Origin: Tetrahymena elliotti 4EA
Lineage: Eukaryota > Ciliophora > Oligohymenophorea > Hymenostomatida > Tetrahymenidae
Direction of reading: 5' to 3'
Length of the DNA: 64,000 nucleotides
NCBI GenBank assembly: GCA_000231825.2
Contig: JH720327.1
Location: 231,878 to 295,877, forward strand
In this document: one piece after another, positions 37,749 through 50,235 of the stretch
Layout: every line of letters begins with the position of its first letter
Position numbering within the stretch: position 1 is the stretch's first letter
The notes under the pieces: generated by a model
Databases searched by the model: none
What the model was told of the DNA's origin: nothing
The model's input: only the letters and a program-made list of their open reading frames with translations
Translations under genes and position numbers: made by a program

Positions 37749-40700
37749 AACATAGTTATTAGTTAGGTTCTACTTTTAATTAAGAGAGGGTTGTTGTATT
37801 CTATAAGAACCAAGTATTTTTTTCGACTTAGGAACTTATAAATTTTAATTTATCAATGATGGTGATTGGGTTTAGTTAAAGATTGAATTTACAACATTAG
37901 TAGAATTATTATTGAAATTAGAGATATGAATACTTTTATTTCCAATCTAAGGATTATTAAGTAGTTATTAAGAAGAATTTGTTATGTTGTTTGTTTGACT
38001 AAAATATTGTGTACTGTTGTTAGTTTGTAAATTAGTATTTTAAAATATAGTGGATACTTGAGTAACTTTGCTTTTGTTTTGATTATAAGGAGTTTAAATA
38101 TCATTATTATTAATAGCGTTAATATTGTTGCTTTGTATTTTATTAACTTGTATTTCTTAAAGTCTTTTGGATGGATCAGGTGTAGTTGCTTTATTTGTAA
38201 TATTAATTAAACTTTATTTAGTATTACTAACAGATGATGGAGTCTTAGCCTTATACATAGACAAATCTGTTGTATTCATTAAAGAAAGTTTCTAAATATT
38301 TTCTTTATTTTATTCCTAATTGTTGCTTAAATTTCTATTTCTACTTTAGGCTTATGAAAGCTAAACTAATTTTGGACTAATAGCAGAATTAAATTAATTT
38401 GAGTTTCTAGACATAGCACTTTATAAATAACGATTCTCTTCAGTCATGCTCATGCGACTTTTATTCATGCTAGAGTCTCCTCTTTTATAGGGATCTAAAA
38501 TCAAATCATTAATATTAGGATTCTAAGTGAAATATCCTTAAGCCTTCGTACTTCCTTATTGGTTTTATTACTAGATGTTTTATAAATTTTACAAATAGGT
38601 CTCACTTTCTTCTCTTAAGCTCATAACTTCATTTGTCAATAATTTTATCTTTTTATAGAAGTTAAATATTAGTTAATTTAGTTTATTAATTAATAAAGAA
38701 ATTCATTAATTCATTTTTTCTTCAAGTGTTAGAAAGTTAGTCAATAAGAGTAAATTAAAAGTTATATTCATATCTAATTTATTGATTTTCAAAGAAAGAA
38801 ATATTTTGTTTCTCAACTTAGTAACACATACTGTGAAAAATAATTCTAAAGAATGGTAAATAGATGTAAATAAGCTCAATAGTTACAACTTTTAATACAA
38901 AAAAGGTAATAGAGAAACTGTTAGGCTAATTGATCAGTTTTTTATTGAGAAATAATTAATGAGTTATTTTGAAAGGTCAATCAATGAGAATGGATTGAAG
39001 AGAAAAATATTTTTTAGAATTAGTTCAATAATTTTTGATAGATAAAAACTGTTATATTTGAACCATTAAAGAAAGTAATTTAATGAATCAGAAAGAGGAA
39101 CAATTTTAGAATTAACTTGTCTTATCAATTAAAATTTTTCCCCTCATTTTTTATCTCTAAGTAATATTTTGATCGTGTAGTTGAATGAGAGTAGATTAAA
39201 CAGAAACTCATAGATTTATTTATAAAATAATATTGATATTATATTTTTTTTTAAGAAAAGTGTTGAGAAGATAAATGAATGGGAGTAAGTTAAAATAAAA
39301 TAATTTGACAATATGTTTGTTTACCTGGTCTTCTTTTAGTTTTATTTTTTGTTAAAGTTAATCAATAAATTGCTTGTTTTTAATGCTTTCTTCTCTTTTT
39401 GCTTATTTGAATTTTCTGAATCTATTTTAGGATGTATATGATAAATTATTTTTATATTTAAAGTAAATTTTTTACACATCTCCAAAAGTTTGAATTGGAA
39501 CTGCCTGCATTTGTTGGGGCTGTTTAATGTTTCTTAACTTATTATTACTTGATTAGGCTCCAGTCCTGGAGTCATTTCTTGATAGGGCTTATCTACAAGC
39601 ATTATAGTTTTAATCTGGAGTAGTTCTTCTCAAATTAACTTCATCATCCTCTGACTTGATTGTTGTTCTTGATTGAACTTTTAATGATTCTTGTTGTTCA
39701 AGTGATTTAATTTTTGAATCTTAATCTTGCATTTTTGATGTTTGCTGTTGCAGTTATTTTTAAAGTTTTTATATTTACTAATCCTTCTAGGATATTATGT
39801 TATCTTTATCTTTAACTAGCAGAACATAGTCAGCCTTTTATTATTGTAAAGCTTCAAGAGCTTTCTCTGTTTTTTATAATTTTTCTATTTGAGCATCCTT
39901 TTCTTTCAACATTTTTTATAACTTTTCTTGATCTTAATTTTTGTATGAATTTTCATTGTTCATTTTAATAACTTTATCATACATTTCTTATAGTTTTTTC
40001 TCTTTATCATTTATCTTCTCTTAAAGATGTTCACATCTTTCTTCAAGTCTAATTAATTCCAAAATAAAAATTATTTAATTTAAAGAAAAAAAACTTTAAA
40101 ATAAATTGTATGAAAAATGATTAAAATTACTGTCTGATTTATGATTTCATTTAAAAGTGATTATCACGCATTTCTTTATGCTCTAGTTCATATTTTAGTT
40201 TTTATTCTTCCAACTTTTTTTCAATTGTTTCCTTTTTTGTTTAATTAATCAATTTAGCATGAAAATAAAATGAATTTAAAATACTCTCAAAACTCCTTTG
40301 AACTTAGATACTAAATTTTAAACTTCCTAAACATGACTACTCCTAACTACCTTGGTCACTCTTTCGTATCTTTAATAATAAAATTTATTCAATGATAAAT
40401 ATAAAAAGAAAGAAAGAAATATAAATATAGAAACTATTTGTGATAATGGTAGAAGAAGAAGAAGAAGAAGAAGAAGAATGAATTTAAATGAAATAAAAAA
40501 TAAATTAATCTATTTGAAAAACTATACAGAATGGAAATATTTTGAATGACAAAAGTCAGTATTTTCACCAATTTAAAAATAAATCTTAATATTATATTAA
40601 TTAGGGTAATAAAAATAGTGTTTTACCTTTCTTACAAATCGTCTTTATCTCTTTTTCTTAGAGTGTAAAATTTGTTTTAAAACTAAGCATACATCTAATT

Positions 40701-40964
40701 TGGATTCAATTAATTTATTTGCATTGATTGAGCATCAGAAAGCTCTTCAAAAGTTGGTGCTGTTTTCTTAAAATCTTCCATTTCTGATTCAAATTCTTTC
40801 ATCAACTCATTATATCTATAATCTCTAAAATCAATATTTTCTTTAACTAGTCTATCAAATATTTCATCTGTTGTCATATTTTTCATTTTTTCAGTAATGA
40901 CGGGCTGATATCCCTAACCAGCTTCTGAACTCTCTCTAAAGCTACCCTCCTTTTCGTGTTCCAT
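37710..40964 (-). CDS. Coiled-coil protein with Asn/Gln-rich tail, 710 residues
   Basis: Six exons: 40964-40627, 40369-40285, 40231-40131, 40048-39476, 39421-39325, 38648-37710, summing to 2133 nt. All phases fit. Introns are 257, 53, 82, 54 and 676 bp. The N-terminal 110 residues are acidic and helical (TTDEIFDRLVKENIDFRDY). A long coiled coil follows (RLEERCEHLQEKINDKEKKL onward through repeated LQK/Q heptads). Then come a Ser/Arg-rich linker with SRNDSRTG and a second short coil, and about 300 residues of Asn/Ser/Gln low complexity. No enzymatic motif. A structural role, for example in cilia or cortex, is inferred from architecture only. The long last intron carries its own repeats. Confidence 0.75.
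38738..39296. repeat. Dispersed short repeats inside an intron
   Basis: Four related words close to AATGAGAGTAGATTAAA occur at about 38742, 38982, 39184 and 39276, within the 676-bp intron 38649-39324 of the coiled-coil gene. Spacing is irregular (about 240, 200 and 95 bp). Confidence 0.5.
40450..40478. repeat. (GAA)n microsatellite in an intron
   Basis: About nine tandem GAA units (TTC on the transcribed strand of the coiled-coil gene), inside its first intron 40370-40626. The TTC reading places it in a pyrimidine-rich stretch. Confidence 0.9.
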
Positions 40965-41072
40965 TCTACTTCTATTTACATATCATTTTGGTTAAGTATA
41001 ATAAAACAACTTCAGATTAGTAATTATTAATATAAATATTAATTGGTGAAGTTTTACAGCTTAGAATCTAAA

Positions 41073-41315
41073 TCAGATGAGACAATTTTCTTAGATATAC
41101 TAGAAATAATGTTTGACTAAGGAACTTATAGAGTAGGGTGTCTTCCAATAGATCTCATGAAATAATTTTTAATTGAATTTATTGAAATTATCTTTTTAAA
41201 TCAGTTGTCTTTGAAGTCTTTTTGTATTGCTCGATTGCTTATTTAGTTATTTGTAAACGGCAGATATTTAATTTTGGAAAGAATTTGAGAATTATCTTTA
41301 TTCAAAGCAGTACAT
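41073..41315 (-). CDS. Possible small hypothetical protein, 80 residues
   Basis: ATG 41315 to TGA 41075-41073, one exon. The product is Gln/Asn-rich at first (NSFQNQISAVYKQLNKQSS), then basic and aromatic (FHEIYWKTPYSISSLVKHYF). It sits 109 bp upstream of the coiled-coil gene on the same strand but ends at a TGA, so it is not its 5' exon as read. The plus strand is also open across 41043-41288. I prefer the minus reading because it has an ATG and Gln codons in plausible places. Confidence 0.35.
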
Positions 41316-42871
41316 GGTTACAAATAATTTAACTAAATCAATATTATAAAGCAATCAAAATCACTAATTAATCTATTTATAAATTATCAATTAGGCTTTA
41401 GCGCAAACTAACTAACTAACTAAATAAATAAAGAAATTGGCATCAAAAATATTGCTTCCTTCTTTCCCAATTAATTTTACTCATAAATTTTTATTAATAA
41501 AAAACACTACATAACTGATTGAATTATATTAAATATTATACTGTCGATTACTCATTCATCTTTTTATTCAACTTCTATTCTAAACTTTACTTTATCTTCC
41601 TTTAAATATTTTTTAATTAAAAAATGATTTTTATTGTTTTCAAATACTTCAATAAAAATAACTAATAAAAATAACTGCAAAATAAAATAAGAGAGAAAAG
41701 AGGATGAAAACAACATTCTAATAAATTAGAAGAAAAAAAAAAAATTAAATTTGTTAATTCTATGAAATGAATTAAAAATAATTTAAAAAATATTTAAATT
41801 TTAAAAGAAAAAAAATCTAAATTTAGTTATAAATGATTTTGATTTGATAAAGTTGTAAATAATTTAAATTCTTGTTATTAGATTGTATGATAAAAAATAA
41901 ATAATCTAGTAAAAAGATGTATTTTTTTTATCCTTGTTAAAATTAACAAGTTTGTAGATTGATATTTGATTTTGATTATTTTTTAGATTAATTTCACAAA
42001 GTACTGAATGAAATTAATGAAAAATAAAAGAAAAATTTTTAAGTTATCAATTAGATTCTACTTTGGAAAAAAATTTAGTACATTTTTTAAGTTGATTTAT
42101 TTTTTAACTTATCAACTAAGAATAAAAAAAAGTAGCTATATATTTTTTTTTTATTTTCAGTATTTGAATAATTAACTCTTCAAAGATTTTATTTATTTTT
42201 AATGTTATTAGAAGTAAATAAACAATTATTTTAATATTCTTTTTGTGGAATTAAAAATAAAAGTAACTTAATTAAGTTATAAATTTGATTCTACTTTAGA
42301 TAAAACTGTTTAAATAATTCGAAATAATACATATTTTTTAAGTTGATTGATTAAATATAAAAAAGTAAATTATTAAATAATATTTTGATATTATCAGTAT
42401 TCATCTTCGATAAGATATTATAAAACAATTTATCTATTTTATTAAATCCCTTCTTCATCAAGATTTGACAAAAAATTATAAAAAATAGACGGAAATAACA
42501 TGAAAACAGTCTTTTTGTTGATAAAGAGAAGGATAAGAGTAATTAGCATGATTTGTTTTTTTTAAAACTTATTTATTTTAACTATTAAATATTAATAGAA
42601 GTCAACAAAAAATCTAATTGCTCTAAAAATAATTTTAGTAAAATAGAAAATTTATAAAAAAATAAATTTGTACAACGTAAATTGGTAAATTAGATTCTAC
42701 TTTGATATTATTTATGTAAGTAATATACATTTTTTTGTTTGATTGATTGATTTAATTAATGAGGAATAAATAAAGTAATTAGTATACAATATCTTTTTAC
42801 ACTTGTTTGATTTAGAAAACTATCAATAGATATTATTAATTTTTGATTACTTTTAGAAGTTAGAAAAATAA
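41316..42871. other. AT-rich intergenic region with diverged repeats
   Basis: Upstream of the glucosidase gene. Apart from the repeats at about 41990-42840 nothing coding or structured is seen. Confidence 0.6.
41990..42840. repeat. Three diverged direct repeats, about 230-400 bp apart
   Basis: Each copy has TTAGATTCTACTTTG-like sequence (about 42052, 42287, 42690), followed 35-60 bp later by ACATTTTTTAAGTTGATT-like sequence and then an AGTA-rich AT tract. Copies 1 and 2 also share a downstream TTTTCAGTATT / TATCAGTATTC block. Divergence is high and unit ends cannot be fixed by eye. Confidence 0.55.
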
Positions 42872-45800
42872 ATGATTACTGCATAGATTATTTTGATAAA
42901 ATGTTTGGTTATCATTTCTTTATTTTAATTAGTTATTAATCAAGTCTACGACAGTAAACCTCATGTTGTAGCTGAAAATTTGCTTATGGACTACATTAAC
43001 ATAGGAGCAATTTTTCAGAAATCAGCATTATAGTAGAGCTTATATTCTGAAGAGAATAAAAAATAATAGAATTAAAATAACCTATTTAATATACTAGAAG
43101 AAGAATAAGATATTGAGAATGGTTAAATAAGTTAGAAAAGTAGAAATTCTACTCACTTGAACAAATTTGATGATGAGAAATATAAGCAAAATGTATTTTA
43201 TGTGCTAAAAAGAAAGACAATTTAGGATAATAAAATAGAATTGCTAATTCAATTATATTAGAATTATGACTTCTACCTCAATACTTATAATAATTTTATA
43301 AAATGTGTTAAATTAACTATATCATGTAGGGATGCTTCATTTCTGGATTTAGTTGCTGAGGATGTCAATAATGAATTAAGATTCTAATATAAAAATTCTA
43401 ATTTTGAATAGAAAAGCGAAAAAGGGTTCTTTCCTCTTGATAAAACAAACTTCAAAATATTAATTAGTGATTACAATGAGCCATTCAAGCTAAATATATT
43501 AAGAAAGATTTCGAATGTTTTATTATTTAGTTTAGATGAAAGATTTGTGATGAGTGATAAATACATTCATTTGAGTTATTAAGCAAGTTCAAAACTTATG
43601 TTTGGTTTAGGCGAAAGAAATTACAAATTTAAATTAGAATTCAAAGATTCTCTTTATACTTTATGGAATAGAGATTGTCCATAGGACATTGAAACAGCTG
43701 ATTCTAAAGGAGGTCATAATACATATAGTTCTCATCCTGTTTACCTAATAAAAGATACTGAAAAATAAGATGAATTCAATAACACAGATACTAATTTTCA
43801 TTTAGTTTATCTTCAAAATATTAATGCTATGGATATATTTCTATCTAAAGAATAAGATATTGAATATCGTATAACAGGAGGAATATTAGATTTTAAAATT
43901 ATAGTTGGTGATACACCTAAGTATTGTGTGGAGAGATACAATCAATTCTTAGGAAAACAGGCACTAATGCCTTTATGGGCTTATGGATTTCATTAATCTA
44001 GATGGGGATATCAAAATATAGAAGAAATTAAACAAGTAATTGCTGAATATAATTTCATAGAATTTCCTGTTGAAAGCATATTCTTAGATATTGATTATAT
44101 GATAAATTATAATACTTTTACTGTTAACTCAACTACATTCCCACTTAGTAATAAATCTATCATGATAGACATTGAAAAAAAAATAGTTCCTATTCTTGAT
44201 GTAGGAATTGGTCTAGAAAATAAATCACTCAATGTGAGACAAGATGCATTATTTTTCAATGTTGGCATCAAAGATCTAACTTATAATTTATATATTGGAA
44301 GAGTTTGGCCTGGATATACAATCTTTCCTGATTTTCAAAAACCAATAACACAAGCATTCTGGCAAAATTACACTTATAACTTCATGAAAGAAAACAATAT
44401 TTCTGCATTCTGGTTAGATATGAACGAATATGCTAATTTCTGTCATGGAATCTGTGAAGGTAAATCTAATTTTCTTTTAGGGGGAGCTTTTACAAGGTTT
44501 TGCATTTGACCATATTTTAGACATATATAGACATTTCATGATTTTGGAATTTATTTTTAGTTCTTTATTTGTGTATATTCTTTTTTCAATTTGAAATATC
44601 CACCTAATATGTCCATTTCAAGATCATAAAATCCAAAACCTTGAAAAAGCCCTACCCCTTCTTTTAAAATCAATAGTAATAATTTTATCTAAAAATATGA
44701 TAGAATTGTATGCAAACTACAGACAACTGTATAATTTAGATGTTGAGCTACTTGTCGAAGGTAGATTTTTAATGTTATTATTCGATTTAGATTAGATTTT
44801 ATTTAATGAAATAAAAGGTTTGCCATATTCACCAGGAAATAAACCACTAGAAAACATGTCTTTAAGTTTGGTAAGTATTCATGAATAGAGCGGGGATTTA
44901 GAATTCAATTTTCATAATATGAATGGGTATTTGCATTCTTAATCTACTTATAAGGCTGTGAAATATTATATGTAAAATCCTTTACCTTTCTTAATATCTA
45001 GAAGTACTATTCCTGGTAGTGGAAATTATGTTGCACACTGGGCTGGTGATAATAATTCTTCTTATGAGTTTATGTCTTATTCAATTTCAAGTCTTTTTAA
45101 TTTTAATGTAAATTTCATTTTACTTTTTTAATGAAAAACATTATTTTTAAATTTAGATTTTTGGAATTGATTTTTCTGGTAGTGATATTTGTGGGTTTAT
45201 GGGAAACACCACATAAGAGTTATGCAATAGATGGGCTTAATTAGGATCATTATATCCTTTTAGTAGAAATCATAATCATGAAAAATTATTAAGTCAGGAA
45301 TTTTATACATTTGAAGAGTTTGGAGGAGCTCTTTTTTCTTTCAGATAAAAATATTCTCTTTTAAAGTATTATTATGCTCTAACTCTCAACAGTACATACA
45401 AAGTATAGCCAGCATTTATGAATTTTCCTGAGGATTCATATCTTTACCAAGACAATATATTAGAAACACATATTATGATAGGTTAGCATCTCCTTTCTGT
45501 TCCTGTATTAAAAAGAGGATAAAACTATTATGATATTTATTTCCCTAATGGAAGATGGTAAATTTCAATTTAAAATTGATATTTTAATGATTATTTTTGT
45601 TATAAAATTAGGTTTAATGTTTCTAATGGAAAAATGTATGAGAATGATGAAAGGAAATTAAAAAGATTTGAAAATTATTTTAGTTAAGCTATTGATATAT
45701 TTTTAAGAGAAGGTCATATACTGTTTTAATAATTTGATATTGTTCTTTCTAGCTAACAGTTAAGTAATTTATATCATTTAAAATGTGGATTTTCAAAGAA

Positions 45801-46185
45801 TGCACCATATTTTTGTAATGGAGTAATTATGTCAATCAATGATTTTTCAGAGGTAAATGTGCACTTAAAGTGTGTAGAGCCCTTTAAATGTCTTTATAAC
45901 GTCTAATTAGAGTATATAGAAGATTAATAAAAAATAATTCTTTAATTTGAATACCAAGATGATATTTAATTTAATAAACCACAAACCTTGTTCATAGGCT
46001 CAATTTCAATATTTTCAGAAATATTTAACAAAATCTAGTTAAAAGGTATTAACAAAATATATAAAAATTAACAAATGTATAAATAAAATTTCTTAGTAGC
46101 TTAATATTCCAATCATTCTTCAGCAATAACAATTACCTCACAGTTGCACATTCTTTATAACTCTAAATTTGAAATTTATCTTTGA
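42872..46185 (+). CDS. Secreted/lysosomal alpha-glucosidase, glycoside hydrolase family 31
   Basis: Model: join(42872..44459, 44791..45107, 45157..45557, 45612..46185), 2880 nt, 959 residues. The ATG at 42872 begins a clear signal peptide (MITAQ, then ILIKCLVIISLFQLVI), so the product enters the secretory path. GH31 landmarks are in order. GLGERN near residue 250 comes first, followed by LMPLWAYGFHQSRWGY. WLDMNE then carries the catalytic nucleophile Asp516, and LPYSPG, ISRSTIPGSGNY and HWAGDN carry the acid/base Asp616. DICGF, [20 protein letters not shown] and PFSRNH close the core. Both catalytic residues are intact. The reaction is release of terminal alpha-glucose from oligosaccharides or glycogen. 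Intron 1 (331 bp) is unusual because it holds a hairpin element. Confidence 0.92.
44480..44658. mobile_element. MITE-like 179-bp hairpin element in a glucosidase intron
   Basis: Terminal inverted repeats start GGGGGAGCTTTTACAAGG on the left and GGGGTAGGGCTTTTTCAAGG on the right (reverse complement). Similarity extends inward through GGTTTTG-ATTT-ATGAT and GACATAT, giving an imperfect hairpin of about 70 bp per arm. The element is flanked by identical 8-bp direct repeats TTCTTTTA at 44472-44479 and 44659-44666, as expected for a target-site duplication. It encodes nothing. An 8-bp duplication is typical of hAT-superfamily elements (established knowledge), but the terminal bases do not settle the family. 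It is fully contained in intron 44460-44790. Confidence 0.75.
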
Positions 46186-47368
46186 TTCTTAGAAAAAAAT
46201 TGACTTATGTTTAGTTGTTAATTATAATAAATTTATATAGTATCGTTAGTTATGTAAATATTTTTATTTTATCTTTAAAAACAATAAATAAATTAAATTA
46301 TTTTTAAAATTATTAAAAGAATATCCCTTTAAAAATATCAAATTTAAAAGTAATTATTTCATTAAATTTATATTTTTTTGATTCATTAAAGTATTATTTA
46401 ATGAATTAATTAATTAACTTTGTATAGCGCATTTTTAATAATGTAAAAAACATATTTATTCAATTAATATATCTATCTAAATAAAATAGACATAATAGTT
46501 TATTTTGTGGAAGATAATATAATTTGGTTTTATTATTTGCTTCATTAAAATTAAAAGAATAACCATTTAAATTTTTAAGAAACAAGAAACTTTTTTGATA
46601 AAAAGTCACAATAAATTATTATCATTAATTAAGATTTTATAAATAATTCAAAATTAAAATAAAAAAATTAATTTTGATTAAATTTCATAATATTAAAGAT
46701 GTGAAAATTATTTATAACTTTTTAACAAATATTTTAAACAATAACCAAAATAAAATAGAATAATTAAAAAAATTGTAATAAATTAAAAGAAATAATAATG
46801 TTAAAATTTTGAAATATTTTAAAATAATTATTAATTAAATCCAATTATGAAATAAAAAAACTCAAAATCAAAAAATAAATATGAATAAAATTAATTATTT
46901 TATTATTGTCATTAATTAAATATGCAAAATATGAAAAAGCACCAAATAAAAAAATTAGATGTATATAATACAGAGAAATATTTAGTGTAAATATCAATAA
47001 AAATAATTATTATTGTAATAATGGTATAAGCAGTCATTTAAAAATAACTAAATAAGAATAAAATGGAATAATTTTTTTTGTTAAGCAAAAGCTGAGTATA
47101 AAATTCTAAGAAAATAATTTGATTGTGGAGATAACATTAAAAAAATTATTTGATTGATTATTTAATGTAATTAAGGAATATTAGGAACATAATTTATATA
47201 TATTTACATATTTATATTTACATTCTGGTAAACAATATATTATATATAATTTATAGTTATTGTAATAGTTATTTTGGTTTAAATATTTATATAATACTCT
47301 AATATGACTCTACATTTTATTTAAAATTAAAATGTTAGCATTTGTTTTGTGAGAAAATGTATATATAT
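46186..47368. other. Convergent intergenic spacer, extremely AT-rich
   Basis: Between the 3' ends of the glucosidase (+) and Gln-rich (-) genes. Dominated by AATTAAT/TTTAAAA words; no repeat unit or coding frame found. Confidence 0.6.
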
Positions 47369-49144
47369 TCAATATGCTGAAAATTGAAAACCATCTGAAA
47401 AATCTTTTATTTTTTAATTTATAATTGATTAATTTTAGGTTTGTAGGGTGCATTTAAGAATCAAGTCATATCTTTACAAGTCTTATTATTATATATGAGT
47501 TACTGGATAAAAATTACATAAGTCTTCATTGCCATATCTTTTTTCTTTAATATGAAGTTTTTATTTTGGTGAGAATTGGTTTGAGGAGCTTTAATGAATT
47601 TAATAAGGAGATGTAGTTATTATGTTTTAAAATTTATATTAAGATGATGCTTTTTCACGAAATTCGGTGTCATTTGTGCTTTTTATATCACTTACAATAG
47701 AAATTTCATTACTATACTAGAAAGCTTATTTTCTTGGAGTTGACATTATGTTTTCTTCTTTAATTGATTCAATTTAAGAAGTTCTTTATTTTAAGCTTTA
47801 ATATGATTTATTTTAATGGTCTTCTTCTTTAGAGCTTCTTCTTGCTTAAATTAGCTTTTCATAAGGAGAGATCTCTCTCACTCCAATTTTCTAGATATTG
47901 TTTTCTAGTTTAACATAATTTAAAGGATCTTGCTACTATGGTTAAGAGTAATTTTATTAAGTATATGTAGAATATGATAATTAGTTCTGAGATCCTATCT
48001 GCAAGGAAAATTTAAGATGATCATTCATAGCTTAAGGTGATGATGTAGATATTGGAATAAATCCTTGATACTATCTTTCTAATGTTTAAAATTGCTAAAT
48101 ATCAATTGGTTTAACTTTTTTAGATTAAGGAGTTAGTTAACTACTATGTTTTAATTAGAAAATTTGATCTTGCTAAGTTATTATTTAAGGAATCTATTTT
48201 GGTATTGTTTGATCAATAAATGATTGAGAGTTTGCTTCAAAAATTGGTTGCTATTGATGTTGGTGTTATTGAATTTAGCTTTAATGTTAATTTTATGCTT
48301 AAATTTAATTATTTTATTAAAAGAAACTATTTTAAAGACGCTTTTCTTTTATATCTGCTTACTAATAAAAAGAAGATGATTGTCCTTTTTTGCTCAATTC
48401 AAATTGAATATTTTGCTCTCTTTCAGGTTAGCCCAAGTTTTAAGATGAAAAAGATTAACTATTAATGGCATTGACAAAGCTTGCTTTTGATGCTTATTGC
48501 TATTCTTATCTATTTATTGGTTAAAGTTGTGCTGCAGCTTAATTAGACTGCAAAGAATTAGAACTTGCTTAACTTAAGGATTGAATATGGATTTTGTTTT
48601 TTTATTCAATTTGAGCTATTACAGGTGCACTTCTCCCTTCTTTCAATGAAATCTAGAATGGATGCTATTATTAATAATTGAAATTAGCTACATTTTGCAT
48701 AATAGGAACTTAATTGTTGTTTTCTTTTGAATTATTTTGCAAACTATTTGTTAACTATTGCTACAAAGAACTAATTGGTCCATTTACACTTCTAGAAATA
48801 ATTTAATTCTAATTCCCTATTTATTTACAAAGTTTATTGTTAAATCTTTTAAAATTATTTTAAACTAAATATTTACCAAAGAAACTAGCATTTGAACCAT
48901 GCTAATATTGAATTTTATGTGGATGCTAAGCAAATTATGGTTGCTAGGCTATTTCTTAAATCTAAGCTCCCTGCTATTAAATAACATTTTAACCACCCAT
49001 GTTTAAACTATTCTAAGAGCGATAAATGATGTGCTTTTGTTGAGGCTAATTGGGTTGCTTCAAATTTTTCTGACTATTTAAAAGTTAAACTGGCCTTGCT
49101 TAATGCTAAGAATTGTGAATAGCCGTATTGGTTGAATAAATCAT
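47369..49144 (-). CDS. Glutamine-rich low-complexity protein, 591 residues
   Basis: A single open frame of 592 codons from ATG 49144 to TGA 47371-47369. The protein is Gln/Asn/Ser-rich throughout, with short tracts such as QHQSQIQQHQHQQQ, QPNQPQQK and KEIAQQP-like repeats. It has no membrane segment and only scattered charged patches, the clearest being a Lys/Glu/Ser region near 47750-47870. Most Gln codons are TAA and TAG, so the gene is invisible under the standard code. The antisense strand reads many GCT and TTG triplets and can look protein-like, but it is interrupted by TGA several times. Function unknown; a disordered, possibly condensate-forming or regulatory protein is an inference from composition. 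Confidence 0.7.
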
Positions 49145-50235
49145 TAATTTGAGAAATATCTAAATAATTTGTTGCTTATTTCACTTTAGTTTGTAAAATA
49201 AAATCAGTGATAATTATTTTTTATAAAATTTATGTGATTATTAGAGAGGATTTAAATTTAATTAATTGATAAATTACTATTAATAAGTCAGTATTTTTTA
49301 TGTTATCATCTCTTATTACATTATTCATAAACTAGCAAGTACTATTTTATTGCAAAATTAAAACTAAACAAAAAATTAATTTCTTTTACCTAATATAAAG
49401 GTACTATTTTTTTAGTTAGTATATTTGCTTTCTCCATTGAATAATATGTTATTTATTATTTCTAAAAATTACTAGCATCACAAAAAAATTAATTCAAACT
49501 AATAAATTTTACAAAATATCTCAACTTTACAAATTATTTTAATTAAATTATTAAAATAAATTAATGACCCAAAATATTGTTTTTATTTATGGAAATTAAT
49601 AATATTCTTCATCCAAATATTTTGCTTAAATTTTATTTTTTAGAATTTAATGCAAAAGATATTAATTAGTCTTTTTATTTTATTCTCAATTCCCATCATT
49701 TCATTTTCTATATTGAATAGACCCTTCTCTATCTTAAATTTATTTTTTGGAGTGAAAAAATGAACTAATAAGGTAGAAAAATAATTTAAGATTTAATGGG
49801 AATACATTTTAAGATTGAAATTAGAATAAAGTGAATTAAACAATCAATGCAGAGCAGAATAAAAAAATAACTTATTTGATTTTATCTAATAAAGGAATTA
49901 GGTTTAAACCAATAGCTAAATTCTAAAAATCTACTAGCCAATAAGATTAATTAATTAAATTTAGAAATTTGTACTTTTTAATTGCAATTAATTTGATAGA
50001 GATAATAATTAGAATATGTATTTTTTGATAGAAAATAAGATAAGAAATAATAATTAAGAATATATACAAAATATATAAATTTATATGAATGGACTCAGAC
50101 ACGACATATTCAATTGAATAATAATATAATAATGTTGTTTTTAGTATAGAGTATGTTTAATAAATATAGCCTTTATAAATATTTTTATGTTTTTTTTTAA
50201 TTTTATGTAGTATAATAGATTCAAAATTTAACTAA
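49145..50235. other. Intergenic region
   Basis: Upstream of the Gln-rich gene and downstream of the next minus-strand gene. AT-rich with no feature seen. Confidence 0.55.

Noticed and set aside
41043..41288. Plus-strand open frame of about 80 codons
   Set aside because: It has no ATG. The opposite strand has an ATG-started frame of the same extent with better composition.
48026..48028. Minus-strand ATG at 48028 as start of the Gln-rich gene
   Set aside because: The same frame is open and Gln-rich for another 372 codons up to ATG 49144.
48130..49150. Plus-strand protein-like segments that looked like a pseudogene
   Set aside because: They are broken by several TGAs, whereas the minus strand is one uninterrupted 592-codon Gln-rich frame. 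The apparent residues are antisense of Gln, Ala and Ser codons.
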